Positions 31,627 through 45,450 of a DNA stretch of 64,000 bases are shown here, in pieces. This DNA comes from Hemicentrotus pulcherrimus (lineage: Eukaryota; Echinodermata; Echinoidea; Camarodonta; Strongylocentrotidae). The notes beneath the pieces were generated by a model. The model saw only the letters and a list, made by a program, of their open reading frames with translations, was not told where the DNA came from and ran no database searches. How positions within the stretch are numbered: the stretch's first letter is position 1; each line of letters starts with the position of its first letter. A program made the position numbers and the translations under genes. The DNA lies in NCBI GenBank assembly GCA_003118195.1, contig BEXV01000071.1:236439-300438 (forward strand), in the 5' to 3' direction.

Positions 31627-32346
31627 NNNNNNNNNNNNNNNNNNNNNNNNNNNNNNNNNNNNNNNNNNNNNNNNNNNNNNNNNNNNNNNNNNNNNNNNNN
31701 NNNNNNNNNNNNNNNNNNNNNNNNNNNNNNNNNNNNNNNNNNNNNNNNNNNNNNNNNNNNNNNNNNNNNNNNNNNNNNNNNNNNNNNNNNNNNNNNNNNN
31801 NNNNNNNNNNNNNNNNNNNNNNNNNNNNNNNNNNNNNNNNNNNNNNNNNNNNNNNNNNNNNNNNNNNNNNNNNNNNNNNNNNNNNNNNNNNNNNNNNNNN
31901 NNNNNNNNNNNNNNNNNNNNNNNNNNNNNNNNNNNNNNNNNNNNNNNNNNNNNNNNNNNNNNNNNNNNNNNNNNNNNNNNNNNNNNNNNNNNNNNNNNNN
32001 NNNNNNNNNNNNNNNNNNNNNNNNNNNNNNNNNNNNNNNNNNNNNNNNNNNNNNNNNNNNNNNNNNNNNNNNNNNNNNNNNNNNNNNNNNNNNNNNNNNN
32101 NNNNNNNNNNNNNNNNNNNNNNNNNNNNNNNNNNNNNNNNNNNNNNNNNNNNNNNNNNNNNNNNNNNNNNNNNNNNNNNNNNNNNNNNNNNNNNNNNNNN
32201 NNNNNNNNNNNNNNNNNNNNNNNNNNNNNNNNNNNNNNNNNNNNNNNNNNNNNNNNNNNNNNNNNNNNNNNNNNNNNNNNNNNNNNNNNNNNNNNNNNNN
32301 NNNNNNNNNNNNNNNNNNNNNNNNNNNNNNNNNNNNNNNNNNNNNN
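31627..32346. other. Assembly gap (N run)
   Basis: 720 unspecified bases. Confidence 1.
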
Positions 32347-33959
32347 CATGATGAATCATCTAACATACAAACTAGACATTTAATCAGTTAGAAAACGATT
32401 CATGTGCACATTTCCCCTTCTGGTCGGCCTCCATCATTCCGTATCTATCGACCTAACTTTGCCTATAACAGTATAACGTAGAGTGCAGGGCTGCATGATA
32501 TTCAATGTTTCTACGGTTTTACATGTTAAGACTTAAAAGTCTACAATGAGCAAAACGTACCTTTGTTTTCGTCACGCAAATTGAAAGTTTAAAGCAAGTT
32601 TAAATACGAAAATAGACACTGTAATCTGTCCAAAGTCATACGTCAGAAGAAAACTAATAACAGGAATTATAGATTTTGGATTTGTGTAAATGTGTATTTT
32701 CAACAGAAAAACAAGCAAACTCAAGAGTTCATGAGTTCCAGCTTTAAAAAAAAAGTTTCATTGTCTTTTATAATCGATTTTTAAAAAACTTTAATAAAAG
32801 CACTTACACCCAACAATTTCACAATTAAAAAGTGAGATATAAGTTAGTATTTGAGGTACCACGAAATCACGTTATTTTAAGAGTCGAATCTAATCCAGAT
32901 ATTGTAGAATAATGTCGTCCGGGAATATTTTCAGAAGATGAATACTCTTAAAGTTGTATTCTTATTTCCATTACTTCTTTTGACTTTTGATGTGTATTTT
33001 CTTTAAGTTTTACCTGACTGTATTTTACTCTTTTTTCACGTTCTTGTTCTTTTCTTGAAATTCAATAACTATTTAGCAATTCAATCGTGATGTATGATGT
33101 CCTATATTAAGCAATATGAACTGTCACTTTTTTCTGACTGTAAAATCACTCAACAATCCGTTTCCCGACTCTAAATATTGGTTGAGCAAATGTTGCACAT
33201 CACCATGGATATAATTAATGTGTACCTTCTTGTTAGTAATGCGAATAAATAATTCATTTCCACCGCGTCGTGCATGCTTACATTTCAAAAGAATTGATTA
33301 GTTTACGAATTCTTTATCGTAGTGACTGCTGATATATTCCAAAACGTGTACTCAATATCTAATAATTATTTATATCCTACCGTGTAATGCTTCGGTGTAT
33401 GAATTAGAGATTTGATTGAAATTGACTTGTGTACAATAACACGATATTTTCCTTTGTGACATCATTCGTTATCTCTCTGCGTAATCAAAATTGCCAATGG
33501 AGGGATCGTTGCTTGGTAACATTTTGAAAAGTCACTCTATTTTGTTCTCATGTTTCACTACTTCAATTACATGTTTCTCTGAGGGATATTTACTTGGTAA
33601 ATCTAACCGAGTACATTAGTTTTCCTAAAATTTTCAAAATTTTCCTAACTTGTTTCCCCGATTGTTTATACGTCGGTCAAATTTCTATGGAGCAGAATTC
33701 CCTTTTAAATTTAGAGAGGGTTGTTGCCCACTATTGACCCAGTCACTTCTGTTAGTATTGTGTAAGCCTTCGGGATCCTTCAATCCAAGTTGCAATAACT
33801 GTTGTTTCTAGGAGACATGTTTGTCGATGCTGTTCACAGACTAGCCCCTGTAGCACCGGCCACAGTTACTGTATTTATCCAGCACAACAGCAAAATTGCT
33901 AAAGAGCATTTAAAAAAGTGATTATGTGCCGACGCGTTCATGCAGTTGTAACTTAATGC
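32347..33959. other. Non-coding, nothing recognised
   Basis: AT-rich sequence without exon, RNA gene or clear repeat. Confidence 0.55.
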
Positions 33960-34356
33960 TCGTTGCACACAAAGGGCATTATTTTGACGGAACAACCTAC
34001 GCTCATTGAGCCCAAAGAGGCTTTTTATAATTCCAAAGAACATGAACACTGTTCACTTTGCACCTTTTCTCTCATGAAACGTAATATGCATAGGAAAGTC
34101 GCTGACGTAGTCCTCGGTCAGCAGACGACGCATTGTGTGGGGCGGTCAGAATGAATGCATGGCCGTTGCACGCAAGGACTTATTTCGACTGCGTCAATAC
34201 CTGCGCTAATCTTACCCGTGAAGGCAATATTATTAGCGAATGCATGCGCCATTAATTTAAAAGAGTATGTGCACTGTTCATTATGCATATACAATACGAT
34301 ATCACTTTCACACGGCGCGCTAAACACGGTCCCGAGTAAGTCGGTGACACAGTCCT
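33960..34356. repeat. Divergent two-copy direct repeat
   Basis: Copy A (about 33960-34117) and copy B (about 34162-34356) share ordered anchors: GTTGCAC.CAA at the start, ACTGTTCA.T.TGCA in the middle and GTCG.TGAC..AGTCCT at the end. The block is richer in CpG than its surroundings. The small open frames here are not convincing genes. Confidence 0.6.
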
Positions 34357-34514
34357 ATACGACACTTCTTGCAACTGTCGAAAGAGATAGTTAAAATGTC
34401 TTGGAACACAGCTTAAACTTTTTAAGGCCCTTGCCTGAAGCAGGGATGTCTAAATAAAGAAGACAATAAAGAGGCAATGCTCTCCTGTTATGAAAAAAGA
34501 ACACCAAAGAAGAA

Positions 34515-34562
34515 AAAAAAAGAAAGAAAGAAAGAAAAGAAGAATCGTACAGAAGAAGAAGA
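34515..34562. repeat. Polypurine AAGA/GAA run
   Basis: Uninterrupted A/G stretch of low complexity apart from a short break near 34544. Confidence 0.8.
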
Positions 34563-34976
34563 AAACAACCCACAAAAAGGCGCATCCATGATTTCTACAG
34601 CCATCGAGCGATCGTAATCATATGTCACATGTGATATGAAACTGATAAGACTGAAGGATATATACCTTGTATTTTTAGTGCTGTGAATCTAAGACTACAC
34701 ACTCACTCCTTTTTGGAACACAAGTCATGTTCTTATAACAGTTTCATGCTAATGGTTTTCCGCGCCCATTTAAATTGGACAGGAAACATCACTAATGAAG
34801 AAGTAATCGAGCTCTCTTCTTAAAGTTCAAATATTTCTAGTTCATGTTGGAAGCGATTTGAAGGCCAGTACAAAGTGATACTGACCTTCCCTTAACATAT
34901 AAAGGCATGGGCATAAACTGGACGCAAACCAAAATATTATTCACTTTCATGAGGGAAACACTCCATTAGAAAATTT

Positions 34977-35079
34977 GCTCATCAAATTCACACTCTGCCT
35001 AGTACCTTTGCACACGACACAAAATGATGCCAATTATTTTGTTAAACCCGCGAGTGGATCGAGTGTGAATTTGATGAGC
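34977..35079. repeat. Perfect 19-bp inverted repeat with 65-bp spacer
   Basis: GCTCATCAAATTCACACTC (34977-34995) and its exact reverse complement at 35061-35079. It could be an RNA hairpin or the ends of a tiny transposon. Confidence 0.85.
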
Positions 35080-35083
35080 TAAC

Positions 35084-35110
35084 ACCCTAGTAAACTGTAA
35101 CTACTAGGGT
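35084..35110. repeat. Perfect 9-bp stem hairpin
   Basis: ACCCTAGTA (35084-35092) and TACTAGGGT (35102-35110) flank a 9-nt loop. An outer GAGCT/AGCTC pair uses bases of the neighbouring 19-bp inverted repeat, so the two folds compete. Confidence 0.8.
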
Positions 35111-36845
35111 AAAGCTCTAATGGGCTGTTATCGTCATGTTTATGAAGAAAGAAGATGGAAAGATTATTATTATTATTATTTTAAAATTTATTTCTGATAT
35201 TTATACAGGGTGGCACATATCAACAATTTGGTGGTCTTCCATGAGGCCCTGTTTGGTAATAATAAAACAAATAACAGCATCAAAAACAAAAATAGATACA
35301 TACACAAGCATAATATAAACAGGTAAAATACAAATCAATTGGCATCCCCATGAAATAACTGATCATTCAAGAATCACCCTTGATCATTTACAAGAAATAG
35401 GTGAATGGAATTTCCAAATTAAATATAATTTTTTAAAACGTTCATTTGATAATCTGATATAGCTTAACGCACGGATACCAAAATTGTTATATACATATTT
35501 ACATTCAATTGCTCTTTAACTAATACACTTAGGTTGTTTACAGGATAGCTGAAAATGGATACATTACATGTATGAATAGATGATTTAACGATAACCATGT
35601 CAACCAAATTTCATAATTTTGCAAATAGGAAAAAAAGATTACCTTCGCAGGTGATAGAGTTGATGAAAAAAAAACCGAAAATATGAACAAAAAGTTGTAA
35701 GATAGAGATCAGAAAGATATGAGGAAGGATGACAAGTTTGTCTAATTTTTAAATGAAGAGTGATAAAAGGAACAATAATGAAAAAAAAACATCACATTTT
35801 CCACCAGTTAACACTTGTATTCGCCGTTCAAGCTGTATTCACATTATTTTATCTGAGATCATGTGTACCTTAAATGATAAAACAATAAAACAATGGGATT
35901 TTGTTTTGCCGGGGTGTGGGGATTTCTCTCAATAAAATCAACAAGTTTTATTCGATGTTGAATAAATGCTGTTTCCTGCTCCCAAAATAAAACGTAATGA
36001 CAAAAATTGTACAGGATATTATTAGTAAATAACATGGAAAATCATTTTATAAGCGTGTTTTGAAATAATTTTATAACGCGTCTCCTCTTGATACCTGGGA
36101 AGGGATATATGAATACTTATATAATGTGGTCGCCAGCCTGTTCTTTTTTCCGGGGTTCTTCTATGTGTTCAGATTACTAACCCACGACGCAAGGTTTACA
36201 CATTGGTATTTCACAGGCATCGACCAACCCACACCATCTATCATCGATACCGATTTTGGCGGGCTTGCTGACACGATCTCAAGACAGCAACAGTGCCATA
36301 CTGACATTCAGCATTAAACCTCGCCATCAATTTTCAGTAATTCATTTAAGAATGGAATCCAACGTTTTTCTTGATCGAAAAGCTATAAATAAACCATCAT
36401 GGAGTATCTACCTTACAAGTGTATCTTCACTTAAAGATGAGGTCGAGTTCTAGTCTTTCGAATATTATTGAGATAGAAATCGTCTGGACACAATTAGAAG
36501 CATAAACGCAAAACCTTCGAGAAAAACAAATTAATGGCAGGCAGTTTCAACAGCATTGCGCAACACGTATTTAAATATACGAACATGGCAATGACGTAGG
36601 CCAGAACATGATTTTATAAGCATTGCAATACGGTATTGAAACTGGCCCAAGTTGAATTCTTTAAAATCAATGCGATCGTGTTTAGGAAAGGATTTTGTAG
36701 GACAAACCATAGAATGATTAAAATAAAAATAAATTGAATGACTCTTGCTGAGAAGCACATGCACTCTATACAGTAATGCACATATGGGATTGCACAAACA
36801 TTGCATATCAGTTTGGTCCAAGCCTTCAGATATATTTCTTTCCCT
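35111..36845. other. Non-coding, nothing recognised
   Basis: AT-rich; an ATT microsatellite at about 35163-35182. No gene or structured repeat recognised. Confidence 0.55.
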
Positions 36846-37160
36846 TCTCTAATATAATAGCCTTGGCGAGCAGTTATTTTCAGTGGACATTTCTACAATT
36901 ATATTTTCCTAAGCTGGCTCTCCTCCGAGAGATTCGTAATAGCAGATCAGATGAAGTGTTTAAAAATAATCTCAAAACGTATCTGTTTAATTCGGCATAA
37001 AATTAATTATTCTGTCATTTGTGTAAGTTCTAAGTTACTTCTGTTCCTTTATTTGTAATGCATATGTTTTTGTGTCATCTCTTTTTTTCTTTCTTGTTCC
37101 ACAAGTGAGCCTTGATCATTTGATTTCAAGGGAATTCGGCGCCTTAAAAATATGAGAGAG
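36846..37160 (+). mobile_element. 3' relic of a non-LTR retrotransposon (LINE)
   Basis: The frame ending at TAA 36998-37000 reads ...REIRNSRSDEVFKNNLKTY then LFNSA. This matches the usual C-terminal end of LINE reverse-transcriptase proteins (SLP..IR...S...FK..LKT.LF). The expected WNSLP part is eroded and no RT catalytic motif lies upstream, so this is a 5'-truncated, decayed copy. About 150 bp of possible 3'UTR follow. Inactive. Confidence 0.65.
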
Positions 37161-40100
37161 CCGACAAATAAATTTCCAGCTTTACAAAATCCACACCTTC
37201 TCTTTAATTTCGTATTTCCCTCCCAAGTCAATATTTGGGAAATCCCGTCTCATACAGGCTTTTACAAATGTTCTAGTCATATCTTATTTCTCATAAGCAT
37301 GACAAGAAATATTTTCACGCTCCTGAAAGGTCAAATTTTTACATCACGTAATTGCCGAAAGCATTAATGATGTGTTACCAGTTCAGCTAAGAATAATTCT
37401 TTTTCGTCTAACAAAATAGCACGGCATTACAAACAGATGTCCTATTTTCTACTATGTATAACAATTTTTCTTTTTAAAATGGAAAGGTGAACAGTTAAAC
37501 ACTCGTGGCCAAATTCTTACAATATAATAAGTAAATGCACGATAGAATAAATGAATAGATTGAACATATCACAATAAGAAGACAAATAGTCTGATATCAA
37601 CTAATGTCGGTGACGACAACATAATTCCAATTCTTTCACATGATATTGAAATAGACTGCATTAAGAACTACTGCTCTTAAACATAGTTGACGAGGAAATC
37701 GCAGTATCAAATCATATTCTTTTTCTTTTTTTAAATCTTTCAAAGATTTATGTCTCACAATTTTACACGATACAGGGATGGGAGTTCAAACGATACCACT
37801 TCATAAATACATTGCACACGCTTTCCTCTGTATTCCCGGGATTGCCGCCTCTGCGATTTGCTGTAACCGTAATTCATGACAAAAGTACTACTGATGCGCT
37901 TTTTAGATTTACAAGGTATCCCTTGTTCCGCCCTTGAATAATCTTAAAAACCTACATCATGGTAATTTGTTTATTTCCATCGGGCATGCTTGGGATGGCA
38001 TCACAGAACATTCCTGCATGGTCCTGTAACGCGTTTTGGTGCGCCCACTACCTAGTTACAACCTGTCACTATCGATCACAAACCATCGGGAAAACATGAC
38101 CACGAATCCTCGAGTTAAAAATGCGTATTCCAAACATAAGTGAATATATTCTACTACCTCACAGCTTCGAGAGAAAAAATAGTTGACGGTCCTAGTATTG
38201 CATTTTCGGCCAAGTATTAATGTGATTTTGGTTCATTATTTTAAAACTTAAAACGGCTGTACAGTTTGGATTATGCATTGTGTGTGGTAGAATAATGCGA
38301 AGATTATATGCATATACATTTTGTACAATATCAAGATATTTCTTTACAGATACTCGTCTAGTTACGATAATAAAACGATACGATTTTTGGAATTCAACGT
38401 GTTTGATACCATACAAAAATGATTAGACTCCTTATCACGTTTTCTTTTTCCAGAGATGAATCCAGATTATTTTGATTCAAACTGTTTTGGTTTTATTTAT
38501 TCTACAAAAGATTATTTAAAAATGATTCACCATTTACGAATATTCAACAATGTAAGAGAACTTTGAAGTGATTCGAAAGTTCATGCTAATATAGGAATTA
38601 GGTGTGTTTGGTATAATTGATCAAGATTGACATGATCATAATTATATAAATCTCATGCACCTCACCTAGTCTACCCCATTTTGCCAGAGTTCATGATGAT
38701 TGTATTGATAGCTTGGTGCCTGTGTGAAAAATGACTGTACAATATTGAAGAAACGTGTCATAGTTTAGGAGACCTTCACGCTACATACTGTTCGTCAACT
38801 TGAAGGATAAAGCGGTATCTTATAACAGAACAATAATTAGCTGGATAAGATTTTTAAGAGGTGATGAAGGTACCGGGTGTTATAAGATGTCTTCTGGGAC
38901 CAATAATTAAGAGAGCATGAATGAGTATGAAGAAATCGTCGTCCTGGTTAGTTATTAGATACAAACTTCCATGATGTCAGTCACCTCTACATGATACACT
39001 AAATTCAACTTTTATTTAGACAGTCGTACCTTACCACCGAAACGTGTCTGAAAGGATTTGAAGGTCATGGGGAGATTTTGTTTAATGTGTAATATGCCCT
39101 AAAGAAGGGAATAATTTCTGAAGTATTGGATGTAACATGACTTCTTTTATTTGATGTTCTTTCCATTATAATTATTTGATCGAAACATCTACGGTGCCGC
39201 ATAACAAAATGACTGTGTTAGCATGTGTTAACAGAGTATGGATTTGGTATAACTGACAAAACGACTGTCATGAGTGAGTATGAGCGTGAGTGAAATTTCC
39301 ATATAGTCTTCCAATAATACCACAATGAAAGAAGATTAAGTACCATTTTTAGATTAAAAAAACAATCGTCTATTGGTTCATCTATTATACGACGTTGACC
39401 CGAAACATGTTCCGCCATATCAAACTATCGGTCTTTAAAAGGTGTAATCTAAGGGAGAGGGATAGGTCATCACAAGACAGTTCTTGCAGAAGCCTTCCTC
39501 ACCCATGCTCCAATTGAGGAGTGAGATTGACTGACCGCAGAAAGACTGTAGCATTACGTCCCTAAAGCAAACAAACAGTTACAAACCTGTATCAATAATT
39601 ACAAGCCAATCATGGCGGATTTCTTGGTCAAGAGTGCAATTTTTTAAGGTCAGCGCGCCTCCCGGGAATTTTGCTATTTCCTTTGCAATTGTTGGGTGAA
39701 TATAGGAATGATTAAGGTGTAAGCTAGGCAGTGTTTAAATTCAAGCTTAATAGTCTATATTGCCAAATGATTATGAACATCGTTGTTACTATAACAGTTG
39801 TGTTATATATTTTATTACTCAATTCAATGATTGAACTTCTTAACCTTTTCACTGAGACCAACTCTTAAATTGAAAAGAACAGCCTGTTTGGCATCAGAAC
39901 GCCACCGCTTCTCAAGTTTTGAATTTGCTTTTTCTGAGGTAACATGATAAAATCACATCATAAATCGATATATGTAATCGTTTTCAATCTTTATCAAATT
40001 ATATATGGCCAAAGCTTTAGCTTCATCTGTACAGTTTCTTGCCTCTATGAAAATGTACTTTAAGGTATTTTAATGTGTGTTTTGTAATATGTTTTAGTCC

Positions 40101-43100
40101 TTCAACCGATGAGAGAAGCGAAACGCTGCATGCGTGTTACTATTTCTTAGACTTCAACTTGCTTTATCTTATCTAAAATCCCTTTAGATATGACTTACTT
40201 TGCCCCTGTAATTGAAATCATACGTACTTCAAAGGACCAGTGAAAATATAGAGAAAGGTTTGTATTGTTCGTTATTCTACAGCAAGCTTTTTTTTCCGTA
40301 TAGTCAACTAACAATCATCTATAAATAGATAGATGAAAAGCAAGGATGACAGGACCATAATCAGTTTAACAGGGAGTATTTTATTACCCATATCGATGGA
40401 CGATCCAGAGATTAAAACTGACCATGTCATCATCTGTTGTTTTCCTCTCAATATTCTTCGAAAGACATTGAGGTCTATGTCGATTGGGTATTAATTCCTC
40501 ATTCATTCCTTTATCAGAATTAATTTCAATGACCGCGAACCTAATTGAGGTAAAGGTTAAAGTTGAAGGTCCAAACTGGACGGCCTTATTTCATATCCCT
40601 ACTCAAAACGATCGTAAAGGCTTTCAAGAAATCAGCCCCTGGGCAATTCCCGTACCCTGTTAGTCATCTCACAGAAATCATGTTCGGAGGACCGAATACG
40701 TCATCGTTATGTTCCAACGTTTCAACAAATTAGTGATGGCCAACGCTGACAAGGTGGCATTTGGGTTGAGTTTATGAATATTTTAGCGATCGTGTATAAT
40801 TTGAGAAATGTATTGTATTTGCATGCATAAAATCATGTGGGTAGATCTATGAGGTGGAAAATGTAGCCCTCTGGAAATGGCATTAGAAAAATCAACCTTT
40901 TAAGTGGTAAAAAAACGCTGACGGCGCCCCCCCTCCCCATTTTGGAGATCGAGAGGACTGTAAGATTGTTTTCTGGTGATAACAGTTGTAAATAAATATA
41001 GAAACTTTTTTTAAATTCCTTTGGTTTAGATTTTACAACGCTTGTCAAAGTTTTTTTTTTCGGACCGTGCCCTTCTGAAAGAGCACACTCCCGAAATAAC
41101 ATTCCGGTGGGGGGGGGGGGGGTTTTTGGGGGGGAAAAATCGGCACCTCCTGGGTCCGCCCCTGTATATACGGGGTTGGGTATGAAAAGAATTATGCCTT
41201 AGGGACTTGAAGGGTTAAAAATTCTCAAATCAATTAGAAAATTATCTCACTTATCACCTTGATCTAAGGTAAACACCTGTCATTTGACTTAGTTAGAACA
41301 TGTAGGGTAAAGCGTTGATCGATGGTTTGTCAAAGAATTTGTAGATGCAGTGTAGTGAAAGGTTGCAGGCCAAAAAAAAAAAAAAAAGATAAAATACAAA
41401 AGAAATTAAAAAAAAAAAAAAAATTAAAAAATAACAAAAAAAAAAAAATGGCTTAAAAATTTCTTTTTGTTGAAAAATAACGACTTTAAGTTGTCGAATC
41501 GAATTCCTGTTGCAGTCTTTTTATTAAATAGTCTGATGTTCACACCCTTGTACCAAATGAAAATACGTTTTGTGCTGCGCAAAAAATTCGATCAGTTTAC
41601 TTTTGGTCATTACAAGAAGAAGGTTAATGATGAAGCCAAATATTGGTCATGTACCCTTTACAGCTTATTTTATGTATGTCATTACCAAAACCACAAAAAA
41701 AGTCAGTCACTCACTCAATATTGTCTGACAGTGAAGTCTTGGAAGTAAACGGGTTCAATTCCTAATTTGAATACTAGGAAACTGCTAAACGTTTAAATTT
41801 CACAGATTGGGCATTCGTGACATATTCATAGTTCTACAGAATTCGATGTTGCCTGCCAAATTTATACAATACCTTTAAAGAATAAATCGAGTTACGGTAT
41901 GACCCTTGAAAAAAAAAAACGTATTTGCACGTGTTGATGAAAGGCTCTTATGTCACTTTTTAAATTGTTCAACATTTTCTAGAGCAAGTCAAATCGTAGA
42001 TTTGATATAATGTTTTTGATACGGTTGTGTAAAAAATTATCTCACAAGAATGTCGATTTCAATTTAATTTTCACATCAATGTATTTCGTTGTAAATTGAG
42101 CAGTTTCAGCTATTGAGCGGCATGTTCGGTGTCTCTCTTTTCTTTCTACCATTACCCAAGTCCCAAGCAATAATTTTTATTAATATAATAATAGATTTGA
42201 AGAAAAAAAACTCGACACAGTTATGAATATAATTGGTTATAGAAGTTCCATGTTCTCTTGAAGATCATTATATCGACGTTGATGTACTTTGTCAATTTAT
42301 TTTTTTCTTGAGAACCATTTTTTTTAAATGAAACATACTCGCATGGTCCTTGGAAAACCTTTAATGAGAAAAATCAAAGGAAACGTGCAAATCAAAAAGA
42401 TATACAAATAAATGTTACAAGTGCATACGAGTGACCTACATCATATCACTTTCACATTTAAACAAACTATCCATATCTTACAGACAATTTAAGAATTCTT
42501 TTTTGAAAAAGAACAGAAAAAATTCCATGTCTTTTCCGCTTTCAGATATACGGTGTTGAAAGGATAGTTCCTGACAATCACGTGTGTGGGAGAAGACGGT
42601 TAAACGCCAAGAGTGAGCTAATTGTTTCACGGTGAACGGGCAATTCGTGATTGCCGGCGTGATTGCGCGCCAAACGTTTTTCGATAGAACTTAACCAAGC
42701 GTTAACTTTTCTTTGAATTTCGACCCGCCTTATGATATAGGAGTGTTGTCAGGTCAATCTACCTCCTCCTATTTCGCCTGTTTGTAGAGGTCATCTTGTA
42801 GTATTTGAGACGTAGATGATATCATTATCTTAAAGGGATTGTGGGAAAGATGGACTTCGAAAATGAGTAGTATTTACTCGAATTCATCCACAGTAACTGT
42901 AAAAGAAACACGACCTTAATAAGCATTACAACATTTTTTTTAGAAGATTACATCTTATCGATTACATGAAACAACAACCAAACTTGTTACTAAAATGTTA
43001 AACATTCCGGGAACTTACATGATCAAAAGTTCTTTTTTTTTAATTAATCTCTGACATCTTCCAATAAAATTTATAAATAATTGTGGATTTTAAAAATCAA

Positions 43101-44600
43101 TATTTTTAAAACGACTTAAAAAAAAACGACCCCCCTCACAAAAAAGGAACTTGATATTTCATTTGATGATCATGGTTGTAAAACTATTTTGGCAAACACA
43201 ATCGTAGGTACTATAGATCAATATAAAAATGTAGACTAGAAACATGTACATCAGAAGGACAAAAAGGGAAAGCTCACTCTTCTCTTCATTCAAGGGAATG
43301 TTAGTAGGTCCATTAACCAAATTCAATTTGTTTTGTCAATGACAACAATGCTCATTCAAATATAATGTAGCGCATAGTTGCCCTCAATCAAAATACATTT
43401 CTTATAAAAGAAATTATTATTTCAGCTATTTTTTATGAAATCACAAAGTAGATGTTGAAAATAGAATAAGAACGATGCAACATTATAACATAGAATACAT
43501 TCGCAATTGCTGCAAAAAAGGGTCAATTTCGTGGAAGTTTGTGAAAATCGTTTTCATGTGCGAGCAGTTGTGCTTTTGTCCAACTAATTATTTTGTTTTT
43601 CCAGAAATATGTAGAAGGATTTTTAAATGTTAAACTAATTTTTCAAAGTGTAAACTATTTCATTCCACAACAAAATATGAGAGCTGTTACTATTCATTTT
43701 TACTGTGCGCTTTCACAACTCAGTTATTGAATATTACCAACATTGTAAGAAATCTTAAAAGAAATTCAGACCGTGTGTTTTTTTATGTCCTACTCTTCAT
43801 AACACCACTTTTGGATATTAAATTATATTATGGCTGTCCTTCGAAACTAGAAGAAGAAATTCCGAGAAGCAATTTTTCACCCATTAAAACGCTAGTTTAG
43901 ATCTCTAAACTGATCTAGCTCTCGAGAAAGAGGTCGTGGAATCTTGAAAAAAAAAATCAAAGCGGTTGTCATAAATGTCATAAATTGTGTAACTTTAGAA
44001 TACAAGAAAAAACCTTGAATTAGGAATTAGTCATCGAAATATATAGTACAAAGATATGGAGAAATAGATGAAAAAGGGTCGCTCATTTCGTAATGAAACA
44101 GAATTATTCTATTTTTGTACACTCAATGGTATGGCGTGTGGACTGCGCAGATTGCTGAAACACATCGTATGCTATCGGCAGAATATGATATGTTTTTCAA
44201 TGTCATTCTCACAGGCATTTGTGAATCGCTTGACACTTAAGGGAAAATTGCATCAACAATACAAAATTTAAAAAAGGGAAACAGACGACATTGAAAGTAT
44301 TATAACAAAATTGTCTGCTTGATTTTGAATGCTCTTTATCAATTTTGTATCTAATGGTAACATGGAATTATTCGTCAAGTTCGTATTGGTGGAAGATCTT
44401 TAGAAGACATGTATCAAACGTTGAGGACAATTATTTCGTTCTGCTTTTTAGGCACGTTCATTCCCTCATTTTTATCTCCCTTTCTGTACAACCATCTTTT
44501 TCTCTGTCTATCTTCCTCTATCCTAAGTAACGTCTCTTGTATAGTCGATTCCAGTGTATTACATCTACAATAAACTTTATAATCATTTTATCCCTCTCTC
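37161..44600. other. Gene-poor interval
   Basis: No coding exon recognised. Some stretches are less AT-rich and might be conserved regulatory DNA (about 39590-39720, 40500-40760, 42540-42850). An A-rich tract (41373-41449) and a G-run followed by CCTCCTGGGTCCGCCCCTG (41107-41163) are low complexity or repeat ends. Confidence 0.45.
41373..41449. repeat. A-rich tract
   Basis: Several A-runs of 9-15 bases separated by short interruptions; possibly the tail of a retroposed element. Confidence 0.8.
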
Positions 44601-44609
44601 TAGCGTTAC

Positions 44610-44717
44610 CACCCTCTCAGCTCTATCTCTATTCTCTCTCTCTCTCTCTCTCCCTTTCCCCCTCTCTCTCTCTCTCCCCTTCCCCCTCTCTCTCTCTCTT
44701 TCTCTTTCTAGGTATCT

Positions 44718-44754
<37 letters not shown>

Positions 44755-44755
44755 C
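44610..44755. repeat. CT microsatellite followed by TA run
   Basis: CT-rich runs to about 44710, then alternating TA at about 44721-44752. Confidence 0.9.
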
Positions 44756-44839
44756 ATGAGGCAGACCAATAGAACATGATTGCAACTCCGAGTTTCATGC
44801 CTTGCGAGCGATCATCAAAGATATATCTTTCTTTCTCTC

Positions 44840-45450
44840 ACTCTGCCTGACTCTATAGCTTACACTGTCTGCATATCCCGTTTTCCATCATACACATTTC
44901 ACATCTACTGAAGATCGTGATATTCAGACCTTCTGATAAATGTAATGGCTCATTTCTATCTCTATAAATATTCTCTTCAAGCCCCCACTCTCTTTCTGTC
45001 TCTCTCGCTCCCTCTATTTTAATCTGCCCGTCTATTTATTTTCCCATTTCTGTCTGTATATCCTAATTATCGTTATGCTTAGTTCACATCTACTGAAGAT
45101 CGTAAAGTCCAAACCTTCTGATTAATGTATAATAATGCATTTATATCTCTTAAGCTATTCTCTTCAAGTCCCCCTTTCTTCTGCCGCCCCCCTCTCTCTC
45201 TCCCCCTCTCTCTATCTAACTATCTCTTATAGTCTACCCGTCTCTTTAGCTTTCCCTCTGTCTGTATATCCTGAGTATCGTTTAGCTAAACTGACATCTA
45301 CAGAAGATCGTAAAATCCATACCTTCTGATTAATGTATAGTTATTCATTTCTAACTTGTTCAACCTTTCTCTTCAAGCTCCTCACTCTCTCCACCCCTCC
45401 CTCTCTCTCTCACTCTCTCTCTCCCTCTCGCTGTGTCTTGCAATCTATAT
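44840..45450. repeat. Three-copy tandem repeat, unit about 185-208 bp
   Basis: The anchor ACATCTACTGAAGATCGT (or a one-base variant) occurs at 44901, 45086 and 45294. Each is followed by ACCTTCTGAT.AATGTA, TTCTCTTCAAGC or TTCTCTTCAAGTC, a CT-rich run and then CTGTCTGTATATCCT (first two) before the next unit. Length variation between copies comes mostly from the CT run. Confidence 0.85.

Noticed and set aside
31459..32391. Very long open frames across the N run
   Set aside because: Openness is due entirely to unspecified bases; the same applies to frames over 4344-4520 and 48510-48650.
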